From Symbiodinium natans (Eukaryota > Sar > Dinophyceae > Suessiales > Symbiodiniaceae): a stretch of DNA of 64,000 nucleotides. Shown piece by piece: positions 45,039-54,345 of the stretch; positions within the stretch are counted from its first letter, which is position 1; each line of letters begins with the position of its first letter. Both the position numbers and the translations under genes were made by a program. The stretch is from the NCBI GenBank assembly GCA_905221605.1, contig CAJNDS010001213.1, forward strand, positions 378,879 through 442,878. Reading direction: 5' to 3'. Under the pieces are notes generated by a model. That model saw nothing but the letters and a program-made list of their open reading frames with translations. It was not told the DNA's origin and made no database searches.

Positions 45039-45174
45039 GGCGGAGTTGAACGCCTGGCAAGAAGTTCCATGAGCGCAAAAGAAGTACGCCCCTGACAACC
45101 ATATCTGATGCGAGTTTTTCGGCTGAAGCTTCTGCTAAGGAAGCACGTAGGACTAGGATCTTTGGTGTGGTTAG

Positions 45175-45972
45175 ATGGCCTTGAAGATTCAGTATTGCCG
45201 CACTTTCATCGATGCACAGGAAGGTGCAGCGACTGTTCCAAAGCGCTCTTGCAGCACACCTCCCTGCTTCGGTCGTCAGATTTGGGACACAGATGCCCAT
45301 CGTGAGGAAGAGGGAATGAAGGCGTATGTTTCCACCCTTGTCCTCGCGACAAACGTATCTGACCTCCGCTCCCGGACAGACTCAAGTGCAAGCAACGAGC
45401 ATCTTTCGCCCTCTCCCGGACACGAGGCACACGAGGCGCACGAGGCGCACGAGGCGCACGAGGCGCACGAGGCACAACCTACGCCTGGCGATGTCGATCT
45501 TGTCAGTGAAGGCAGTGTTGGGCACCCGGAGCTTTGCCATCGCCCCTGCATCTACTTCGCTACTGGGTACTGTGAGAATGGAAGGTCCTGTGGCTACTGC
45601 CACATGGAACACCGCGACAGAGCCCCAAAGTTGGATAAGCAGCAGAGAGCGATGGTTCATGGCCTCAGCAGGCCTCATGTTCTGGCCCTTATGCTCCGGT
45701 ACCTCAAGTCAATAGCAAGAAGCCAGGGATTTGAGCTCCAAGCCGCCGAAGTAGTGCAGCTTGTTGAGCGCGAATTCTTCTTGCATGGGCAACAGGAAGA
45801 CCAAGCTTTGGGGGACATACCGGAGAAGGTCATGAAGAAGCTGACCAAAACGCTTGACAGAATGCGTTTTTCTGGGATTTTAGGGCTTGCGTCGCAGGAG
45901 CAGATAGGCCATCCCCTTCGACAGCAAATGCTTGACGCACTGGAAAGGCTGCGTGCAGTAGCACCCGCATAG
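45175..45972 (+). CDS. CCCH zinc-finger protein with an Ala-His-Glu repeat, intronless
   Basis: A single open frame of 265 codons runs from ATG 45175 to TAG 45970-45972. Residues 84-98 are five tandem copies of the triplet His-Glu-Ala, encoded by a perfect 9-base DNA repeat (ACGAGGCGC). At about residues 123-141 lies a CCCH zinc finger, CIYFATGYCENGRSCGYCH, spacing C-x7-C-x5-C-x3-H, the RNA-binding type. The conserved-looking tail after it (KLDKQQRAMVHGLSRPHVL, then helices ending QQMLDALERLRAV) is of a kind seen in a large dinoflagellate family of CCCH proteins; that family statement is from memory. No intron signals interrupt it. The start could lie at an internal Met. Confidence 0.82.
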   Translation: MALKIQYCRTFIDAQEGAATVPKRSCSTPPCFGRQIWDTDAHREEEGMKAYVSTLVLATNVSDLRSRTDSSASNEHLSPSPGHEAHEAHEAHEAHEAHEAQPTPGDVDLVSEGSVGHPELCHRPCIYFATGYCENGRSCGYCHMEHRDRAPKLDKQQRAMVHGLSRPHVLALMLRYLKSIARSQGFELQAAEVVQLVEREFFLHGQQEDQALGDIPEKVMKKLTKTLDRMRFSGILGLASQEQIGHPLRQQMLDALERLRAVAPA

Positions 45973-46410
45973 GACCCAACAGGGGTTAAAGTGAGTGGTT
46001 GCGTAGAAAACTGCATGGGTTGTTCGTCGCTGTACCCTGGCTGATGTTTTTTTAAGATCATCAGCCAAGTGGCTTTCGGCATCACTTTTTCAAACGGCAG
46101 TTGCTTCATTGCCAGCAACAGAAGAAGTCAGTTCTCATCTGTCGGTCATCTGTGAGTTGGTTTGGTTGAAGTGATCTGCAGCCGCATGCATTTCCCTGCC
46201 AAGGCACAGGGATGTAACTTTGATGTACCACTACCCAACAATGCCATGTCTCGTGACACTTGCGTCAAGGACAAGTGCAACCATGGGCTGGCATAGAATT
46301 CAAGTACAGGCATTCATTGCAAGACTTGTGGATTTCTGCTCAGCTTGCCTTGAAGCTGACGTTTGGGATGCGACTGTGCTGGGGGTTAGCTGATCAAGTC
46401 TCAATGCTTT

Positions 46411-47376
46411 GCAGTGACGATTTGTAACACGGACCAGCCTCTGGCACCGACGCAGCTCAATGTGGCTGCACTCGGCAGCGCACGAACTGTGCGAGTATTG
46501 TGCCAGCGCAGCCGGTCAGCTTGCCCTTTGATTTTCTTTGTCAGTTTTGTGACGATTCCAGCGGCAATATTTGTCCAGAGGTTTGCTGCTGCAGGCGCTG
46601 TAGGTAAAGTGCCCTGCACGCTTCGTCAAAAGACTGCCTATGCCAGAGCTGCCTCGAGGTGAGAGGACAATGGGCCTGTGCCATTATGTGCCATTGTGAT
46701 GCGGTCCTGCTGTTTTGTGATGTGGTCCTTCCTGCTGCATTCCTGCTGTTTTGTCTTCACAAGCCGCGAAGGCCATTTCCACGTACCGTGACGCAGCTCG
46801 CACAGAGGAGCTTTGTGTCAACAGGCTTCGCGAACAGGTGCAGCAGCTTCACCAGGCCGGAGTATGCAGACATTTTGGGAATTCACAAAGGATGCAAGAG
46901 CGTTTGTCCACCATGTACTCCGGTTCCTGCCCCTCACGTGACATCTTGTGAGTTGTGCACACCGTAGAGTCGTAGAGTCGTAGAGCCTATCACCTGTCCC
47001 AGGACGAAGTCGAAGCGGCGACGGCAGAATGCTGGACAAAGTCGCGCCGTGTCATCTTGCAGAATGAGAGCCAGGAGCTGTCCGAAACTCTGATCTTGAG
47101 CTTAAACTGCTGCTACTCGTAGTGCCCTGGATTCGACAGATGGCTTGGAGAGCCACCAAAAGCTATCAGAGCTCACGGCAGGAGCTTCGCAGCTTGACCC
47201 TGGCTCTGTCGTTTCCCCAGCTGGGGAAGCTGGGATAAACTGTTCCTGCCGGCAACCCTGCTTCTTTCTCGAATCTGAGGTGTGAGGAGCTGGCAAGCTC
47301 GAACCACGAAGCAGGGAGCAAGCTGGAGGACGTCCACGAGCTCCCAAGACCCTCCTGGCAAGACACGAAGATCTAA
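46411..47376 (+). CDS. Unknown coiled-coil protein, four or five exons
   Basis: Exons in + order are: about 46415-46603 (LAPTQLNVAALGSARTVRVL, stopping before GTAAAG); about 46757-46951 (YRDAARTEELCVNRLREQVQ, then HFGNSQRMQERLSTM, a charged coiled coil); about 47004-47120 (DEVEAATAECWTKSRRVILQ, then ESQELSETLILSL); about 47120-47280 (DSTDGLESHQKLSELTAGAS, then PSGAGEAG-like small residues); and 47283-47376 (CEELASSNHEAGSKLEDVHE, to TAA 47374-47376). Each begins at an AG acceptor. Together they describe a mostly helical protein. The exact joins need transcript data. Minus-strand frames at 47102-47494 look like shadows. Confidence 0.45.
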
Positions 47377-47518
47377 CTGGACTCTGATGCAAACCCTGAA
47401 AAGTCCACAACGTCCTTGATGCTGAAACTTGTAAACAGTTGGAGTAACCCCCCGAAGCTTTATGGCGTCCGGCAAATCCTTTTTCTATGAACATGACGGA
47501 GAGTTTTGATTCTATTAT

Positions 47519-47545
47519 GGGGGGGGGGGGGGGGGGGGGGGGGGG
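47519..47545. repeat. Poly-G run of 27
   Basis: An uninterrupted run of 27 guanines, then T, then GGGG, lies about 140 bases after the end of the preceding gene. Confidence 0.92.
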
Positions 47546-47930
47546 TGGGGTAACACCTGCACATGATTATATGCGTACTTGAACACTTTGTGGCTGGCCA
47601 GAGTCCATCATGGAAATAACTGACTGGTTGTAACGTTCCAACTGCCGGCTGCTTCAATGCTCTGAGCTTCTGCTGTCTCTTTGAGACTCTTGCTGATCTG
47701 ACGTGTCAGCACATCCGTCCTTGTGAACTTGTCAAGGAGAAGGTGCGCCTGTCTCACTTGGCACAGTTTCGGGTGCAAGGCTCGCGGTTGAGGCGCTTGC
47801 GCACCTCCTCGATTTCCATGCAATGTGCCATTAGTGCCATTAGGGTGGAAGGCCTGCAGAGATCATCTGTGGCAGGCAAAGCCCAGAGGGAATGCGCGCC
47901 AAGGACTTAGCCCACAAACGTTCTTTTCAA

Positions 47931-48392
47931 AATGCTGTTAGTGTCGAACGAATTTGTCAAGGTCGATGTGGGCTCCGCCATCACGGCCGGCATCTCCTCG
48001 CAGCAAGAAGAAAAGATGGCAGCAAGTCACGCAGAGATGTGGCTCGCCCGTCGGAGCCCGGGTCAGCCAGGGTCCACACGACAACCTTCGGCTTCCAAGC
48101 CGTGACGTCTGGAACTCCATGGAGGCTTCTCTGGATCTTGAGGACATGAAGGAACGACCCCATCCTGCTCTCGTTCGCACTTGGAAGGCTGAGAGACAGC
48201 GGTACCCGCTGGCTGAATGCGGATGTGGCAGACCTTCGCATTGCGCGACCCGACCATCAAGCACAGTTCGTGTTTCTTCAGTCTGGGCGTGGAAGGCAGG
48301 ATAAACATGCGCCGTTGGGTAGTAGTTCTTACAGCGAGGAGATGATACAGGAGCCCTTTTCTTCTGCACCCCACTCGCGGTGCCAGGGCTGA
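47931..48392 (+). CDS. Unknown protein
   Basis: An open reading from ATG 47931 gives MLLVSNEFVKVDVGSAITAG, then ISSQQEEKMAASHAEMWLAR, and ends near 48100. The last exon begins after ATGAAG at about 48150 and reads NDPILLSFALGRLRDSGTRW, then DLRIARPDHQAQFVFLQSGR, then YSEEMIQEPFSSAP, ending at TGA 48390-48392. The region between 48100 and 48150 (SMEASLDLEDMK) also reads as protein. The long minus-strand frame over this interval (48537-47938) is judged a shadow. The family is not recognised. Confidence 0.45.
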
Positions 48393-48702
48393 CCATCAGA
48401 CACTGCTGGTCAAGGCTTACACAAAAAGTGCTGTGCAGTAGTGCCCGCTGCTCGAGTGGCAGGATGTTTTCAGAAGCTGATGCCTGTTGACGTGGTCGCT
48501 TGTCAGCGCCGCAGCTGAAGCCAGAAGGATGGGTCATAACTCATGACGATACAGCGAACCCAGAGCAGCAATCCATCACCAATTTTTTGGTCTATGGTGC
48601 AGCACCAATCTAGTGCTAGTGTTTCCATAGTTGTCACCCAACTGCCAGGACGGAGCCCATGGTGGAAAAGTGTTGTGTTTTTGGTGTTTTGTTTTGTGGT
48701 GT

Positions 48703-48703
48703 T

Positions 48704-48747
<44 letters not shown>

Positions 48748-48772
48748 TGTGTGTGTGTGTGTGCGCGAGTGA
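48703..48772. repeat. GT dinucleotide microsatellite
   Basis: GT is repeated over about 60 bases with few interruptions. It produces a poly-Thr/His frame on the minus strand that is not called as a gene. Confidence 0.93.
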
Positions 48773-48794
48773 GTGTGTAGGCGTGTTTGTGCCC

Positions 48795-49372
48795 TGAAGC
48801 CGTTGAAGCCTTCGAGGATGGACCACCTCACCGAGGAGCTGCCTTTCAATCAGGTAGCGGCGTAGCGCAGGACTCAGCTTGCCGCATCTTTGGCATCTTT
48901 CCCCAGGTGAACATGGAGTGGGATGGCTATGGTTCGCATCTAAGATTCCAAGATGCGGCGATGAGTGGCTTCGGTTCGTCACGGCTGGGTTGGGGTGGGT
49001 TGGGTCTTTGTGCAATAAAGACCTCTGGCAATGGCAAGAAAATGCGATGGTGAGCTGGGTGACCAAGTTGAGTTGCAGCCATATATCCACGACTGGAGGC
49101 TGGAGCACTTCACCATCTACCTCGGTGAGCATGAGCGTAGCTGACTCTTGGATGCATTGGTGAAATGATGTAGATGATGCATGTCTGAAACTGGTTTTAG
49201 CCATGTTGGTTCGCACTGCTATGTGGGCTTGAGGACGTCCTCGGAAACCACGTCATGCAGACGAAGCTGCTGGAGGACTGATGCTGTGAATCGGACTGGT
49301 TTATGCCCTACTCCGTTCGGGATGCAGTCTTTCAGGCAGCGCTCTCAACTTCATCGAAGATCGGTGATTTGA
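48795..49372 (+). CDS. Unknown protein exons, one with an in-frame TGA
   Basis: Readings include 48795-48854 (KPSRMDHLTEELPFNQ, stopping at a GTAGCG donor), 48907-about 48985 (VNMEWDGYGSHLRFQDAAMS), about 49026-49144 (ELGDQVELQPYIHDWRLEHF, then TIYLGEHERS and TGA) and about 49200-49385. The last runs WFALLCGLEDVLGNHVMQTK, LLED, then a TGA at 49279-49281, then CCESDWFMPYSVRDAVFQAA in the same frame, to a GTGCAT donor near 49387. Acceptors precede each. The DWRLEHF context and general look suggest an enzyme-like fold, but no family is named. Confidence 0.35.
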
Positions 49373-49450
49373 GGAAAGCCAGCAAGGTGCATTTTCGCTG
49401 ACGTCTTGCCACGATCGTTTTACCGTCAGGGCTTCGCTGACAGCTGCCAA

Positions 49451-50131
49451 TGATGCACTCTCAACCAGTACTACCATGGAGTCGATCTCCTAGTGCGGCA
49501 GCAGAGGACCTTCCGGAAAACCCGCTGTCAAAAAGAACGTGTCAAAGCGATTGAAAGCGGCGAATGCAGTAACTCGTTTGCAAGGTCTGGTGTTGGGATG
49601 GATCCTTTCAGCACGCTGTTGCTGGATATGGCGCGGGGGGGCTTCGCTAGCCATGGCCAGTTTTCGCCAGCCGTGCGTGTTTTCTGGATCTCCTTGTGCG
49701 GAGGCTTTGCGAAGCGTCGTCCTTCAAACTGGACGCGCAGCTGGCAGTCGAAGACGACATGGAACGAAGGTCCCTTTGCGCTCCATGTGTCCGCTACTGT
49801 CAAGCCCAAAACCCAACGCCCTAAACGGATGTGGCCAGGCGAGTCACTTCTTCTGAAGCCAGAGATGTACTGGATAATGCCCATCGACGGAGTTCGCCTC
49901 GTCGGCTCAAAACTCCTCCGATACTGCAAACCTTCCTTCCTTCGCTGCATCGGCTTGCCAGCCGGCAGTTGCTTTGCACACCAGCTTGCGTTCATGTGCC
50001 TGCGTTTCAACTGGCTCAGTGTTAGAATCATTCTGTACATAGCTTGCAACGCACTTTCGCCACCCGCGCAGCATGTAGAACTACAGTTCCATTGCGCCGC
50101 TGGCGAAAGTGTGTGCAAGGAGGGCCTTTAG
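49451..50131 (+). CDS. Long open frame of uncertain status
   Basis: The + strand is open for about 225 codons to TAG at 50129-50131 (for example HGVDLLVRQQRTFRKTRCQK, then LLLKPEMYWIMPIDGVRLVG). The other + frame (LDLLVRRLCEASSFKLDAQL, then AVEDDMERRSLCAP at about 49680-49795) and the minus strand (196 codons) also read plausibly. The segment may therefore contain several small exons in different frames rather than one long exon. Confidence 0.3.
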
Positions 50132-50269
50132 ACTCGAGGTGCTCCTTCGGGTAGTTGCCGCACAGCATAGCGGCAGCCAAAGTAACCAAGTGATGTTTAG
50201 GAAAATTATGGAAAGATTTGTCATCTTCCGAAGTTCAACATAAGTTACCAACAGCTGCCTCCAATCCGG

Positions 50270-50530
50270 GCGGGCTGCCAGCTGACGCTAGCTGCGGACC
50301 GCCTTTCATTGCATTTGCGGAAGACTGGCACCATTGTGTGCCCCTACTCCTCCTCCTCCTCCCCTGTTTCTGGAGGACAGCTGTCCATGCTCGCGGAGAT
50401 GCAGGAGGATCGCTCAGCAATCGGGGGTTGGCCAGCTTCCCAAGCCGACGGCATGCAGGCTTCCGCGAAGGATTTCGACGGCGAGTGGAGTTACGAAGAC
50501 ATGCCGGAGGTCGGAACAGATGGAACGTGA
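50270..50530 (+). CDS. Unknown protein, acidic C-terminal exon
   Basis: The frame ending at TGA 50528-50530 reads SGGQLSMLAEMQEDRSAIGG, then WPASQADGMQASAKDFDGEW, then SYEDMPEVGTDGT. The acidic, protein-like end supports a real C-terminus. The exon probably begins at an AG near 50370-50376. Confidence 0.45.
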   Translation, partial: AGCQLTLAADRLSLHLRKTGTIVCPYSSSSSPVSGGQLSMLAEMQEDRSAIGGWPASQADGMQASAKDFDGEWSYEDMPEVGTDGT

Positions 50531-50799
50531 GAGAAGATGAGAAGAGTTTAGTCAGACAGGCCTGTACACTACTGTGATATCGTGTGTGTTGATTGGAAAG
50601 CTGAAAGTGTCTTGTGCCGTTGAACCGTTGGTCAGGGCGAGGAGGCCTCTTGGCTGGAGTCGTTCTCTTCACCGTGGTTCCTGGTGTGCTCCTCACTCCA
50701 CTTGGGCTCTTGAAATGCTTCTGAAATAACTGAAATATGGGGACTTTAGTAAGGACGCAGGGGAGCCCCTGCTACCTTTCTGGACTGACGAAAGCGAGA

Positions 50800-51714
50800 A
50801 ATCAGATCATGTGGCCTCCGCCTTACAGTCGCTTGCACTTGAAAGCATGCAAGAGCTATGCAAAGCGTGCAATATCTTGGAACCAAGGATGCAATCCTGG
50901 AATTCCACACAGAGCCATGCGCGGACTTTCAGCGCGGCTTTTGTGCCAAGCATGGCATTCGGGGCAAGGCGAAGCCCCGTGGTGATGTGCGCTGATGTGT
51001 GGATCTTTGCCGTTTTTCGCAAGTTCCCACTTCGGCCGGACCGAATCGGATCGACCGCAGCTGTGAACAGGGGATGGCAAGTTCGGACTGGCTCACGTGC
51101 GCGACGGGATTTGTTCAGACGGAAGCGCAAGCATTTGCACTCTTGAAAGGGTTTTCAGTTGCATGTTACATGGTAGATTGCCTGGCAGAGCTTCCCAGAG
51201 AGTCTGATGTTGTGTCGTCAGCAGTCGTCAAGACTACCGGCCTCTCATGTTTAAGAATGAAAAAATACAGGGTGCTGCGCTCCTTCCTTGCTGTTACAGC
51301 CTGTGCCCTCAGACTTGCTTTTTGCAGGCACTCCAATGCAGAGGCTTCCACTTTGAGCTGCAAGCTGATTCGGAAAGAAAATTGGTAACAAGTGTGGCAG
51401 AGTGTGACAGACCACATGTGAACCTGCCCCGGTGCGCTCAGTTCGCAGCGCCGTCGGAAGCCTGTGGATCCCGCAACTGGTCAGCTGTGGTGGTCTCAGC
51501 GAGAGCTGCAGCGGGAGCAGATTCCCAGATATTTACAGTTACATTCTTGTTACATTCTTGTTCCTATGAGCAACTCTTTCTACGAGTCGACACTGGCTGC
51601 GCAGATTTAGACACAGGACGTACTGGGAAGTCCCCTGCCCATCCTGGAGTGTTGAAATGGGCTTCTGATGCAGCCTCAGATGCCACAGAGAGCTGCCTCC
51701 ACAAATTGCCTTAG
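50800..51714 (+). CDS. Unknown exons upstream of the tandem CCCH gene
   Basis: Open readings include 50811-51146 (SLALESMQELCKACNILEPR) and 51330-51390 (SNAEASTLSCKLIRKENW, ending at a GTAACA donor). A third, near 50918-50990, reads FHTEPCADFQRGFCAKHGIR, which has a CCCH-like start but lacks the third Cys. They may be the 5' exons of the gene below; joins were not established. Confidence 0.3.
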
Positions 51715-51726
51715 CTGGGGTGTCAG

Positions 51727-54130
51727 GACTCTCAAAACTCTGCAAGACTCAGGCTGCCTAGCAGGAGATGCTTGTCCATTCGCTCATGGCCGAGAAGAGG
51801 CCTTTCTTGCATTTTCTTGCTGTGTGGTCCTTGCCTGTTTCTTGCCTCCGTGAGGTGTCTTACCATCCTGCGAAGTACAAGACCCGGCCTTGCAACGGTG
51901 CTTGCCTCAGGGCTTCATGCGCACCCAAGCGAGCACTGCAGTGTGTACCCGTGAGCAGCTTCAGGCACCGATTGCCGCGGCGAGGGAGCATGCTGCTTCG
52001 CTCACGATGAAGCGGAGATGAGGCAAGAGATGGCCCCGAGAGAGAGAGAGAGAGAGAGCTCCCCCCCTTTCCGGGTCGTGGCCGGGGACCTCCTTGCGGG
52101 GGTCCTCCTAAGAGTGGAGAAGAAGAAGAAGACGAAGAAGAAGAAGAAGACGAAGAAGAAGAAGACGAAGAAGAAGAATAATAAGAAGATGAAGATGAAT
52201 AAGAATATGAAGAGGAAGAAGGAGAGGAATAATAAGATGATGAATATGAATATGAAGATGAAGATGAAGAAGAAGAAGAAGGAATAAGAGGAAGAAGAAG
52301 ATGAAGATGAAGATGAAGATGAAGAAGAAGATTTTCACACCATGGACGTGGACGAGACTGCTGACAGGGACAAAACCGGGGACCTCTTTGACGCGGTGAG
52401 TGGCAGTCTACAGACCGACTACGAAATCCCAGCAGATGGTCCAAGATGGTGAGTCAGTTGGGGACGCGACGCCAGCGAGTAGGAGCCACCGTCAAGGCAC
52501 TGCAGCAGAACCCGAACACCGGGGATCTAACGGACAAGGACCCACTTGGCCGTCGCGGCCGGGTCCCTTCCCTTGTGGGGGGGGGGGGGTGCTCTTAAGT
52601 GCGCAGAAAAAGAAGAAGAAGAGCTTCTCATGCACTTTGTTTAACCTTTTGTCCGCTCGTTCTTTTGAGCCTGATGATGCCATATGATGCCTTGTGTTTC
52701 CTTCCTCCACCTAATGCCCTAAGCTTTGTACGCGCTGTGCGCGAAGTGGCTCGTACTGCAAGGCAAGGTGCTCAAGGACGATACTCGTACTTTGTCTTGG
52801 CATCGTGCTGTGCCCAGAATTTATTTTTATTGCTCATTTGATGTGACCACTCTCTTGAGTGAGTTTGTGCACCCCGTGCGCGCCCTCGACAAGGAGTCAC
52901 GTTTCATTGCTGTGGTCGAGATGCCTTCATTGTTCACTTCCCGAGGTCGAAGGGGCGAGCCCTCAGTGGCTCTCGAGTTCCTGTTTCTGAAACAGGCTGC
53001 AGGTCGGCAATGCTGGCAGGTAAAGGCAGATCCGTCGAGTAGCTTGTCACAGCCAAGTGCGCCAGGCGCACAGACCCGGGCGTGCGGACAGGCTGGAACT
53101 CCAATGTCGCCCAACGCGTTTCTGATAGACAAGTATGTCAGTGGTACTCGGACGCGCGCAACTGCACGGATAGGTGGGACTCTGAATACAAGAGCCCGCT
53201 TTTGTGCCTACTATCCGCATGACACTTGGTTTGAGGGATGTGGGCGGATGCAGGTTGAGTCATCTTGGGTAGAAGACCAGCGAGTGAGCGCCTCTGAGGC
53301 ATGTCGGCCAATGCCGGCGTGGCTCCTCCTGCTCCTTTGCGCACTCTCGAGAGGAGGTGCACCGGTGCAGTAGGACCGGTTGCACAGTCTCAAGAGACCT
53401 CAAGAGCATTGCTGCAGGTTCAAATCCCGCTGCTGTCTGTCGCGGAAGAGGAGCATGAGGAGAGTGCCATGACTCCAGACTTTTTTACCAGGACCGCCAA
53501 CATGCTTTCCTTGAGTGCTTCATGCACACAGTGACTACAAGGTTCTCGAATGCATTGAGCTGTAATTGAGTAGTCTCAGTCGCGCTGTTGGTTCAGACAG
53601 CGTGATGTGGCTGCAGGAAGTTCAAAACCCTGTGGTGTCCAATCGGTGCCTGGCATGCAAAGCTCTGCTTCCTGAGTACTTCATGACATCATGCTCTCGA
53701 GATGCCTGACCCAGGCGCGCAGCACGATTGGCAAATTTGTGTTCCGTCCTGAGCTGCGCTACCCACTCTCACTGTTGACCTTTGGGGTCTAAAGGTCTGG
53801 GTCGAGTTTTGGGGCAGTGTGCCACAATCACTGCCAAGACGACTACTACTGCTCCTGCTGCTACTACTACTACTACTACGACGACTACTACGACGACAAC
53901 TACGACTACTACTACGACTAGTACGACTACTACTACGACTACTGCCACTACTGCCACTACTGCCACTACTGCCACTACTGCCACTACTGCCACTACTGCC
54001 ACTACTGCCACTACTGCCACTACTGCCACTACTGCCACTACTGCCACTACTGCCACTACTGCCACTACTGCCACTACTGCCACTACTGCCACTACTGCCA
54101 CTTCGTGGTCGTGGTCGTGGTCTTGATCGT

Positions 54131-54162
<32 letters not shown>

Positions 54163-54254
54163 TCGTACTAGTCGTAGTAGTAGTCGTAGTTGTCGTCGTA
54201 GTAGTCGTCGTCGTAGTAGTAGTAGTCGTAGTCGTAGTCGTAGTCGTAGTCGTA

Positions 54255-54345
<91 letters not shown>

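Noticed and set aside
47938-48537. 199-codon minus-strand open frame
   Set aside because: The + strand reads as convincing protein over the same interval and agrees with the prevailing strand.
48503-49216. 237-codon minus-strand open frame
   Set aside because: Its centre is the GT microsatellite read as Thr-His. The + strand exons in the same interval have splice sites and better protein character.
52018-52287. Poly-Lys frame after the first CCCH module
   Set aside because: It translates the GAA repeat in one frame; only the acidic frame from about 52283 leads into protein-like sequence with a donor.
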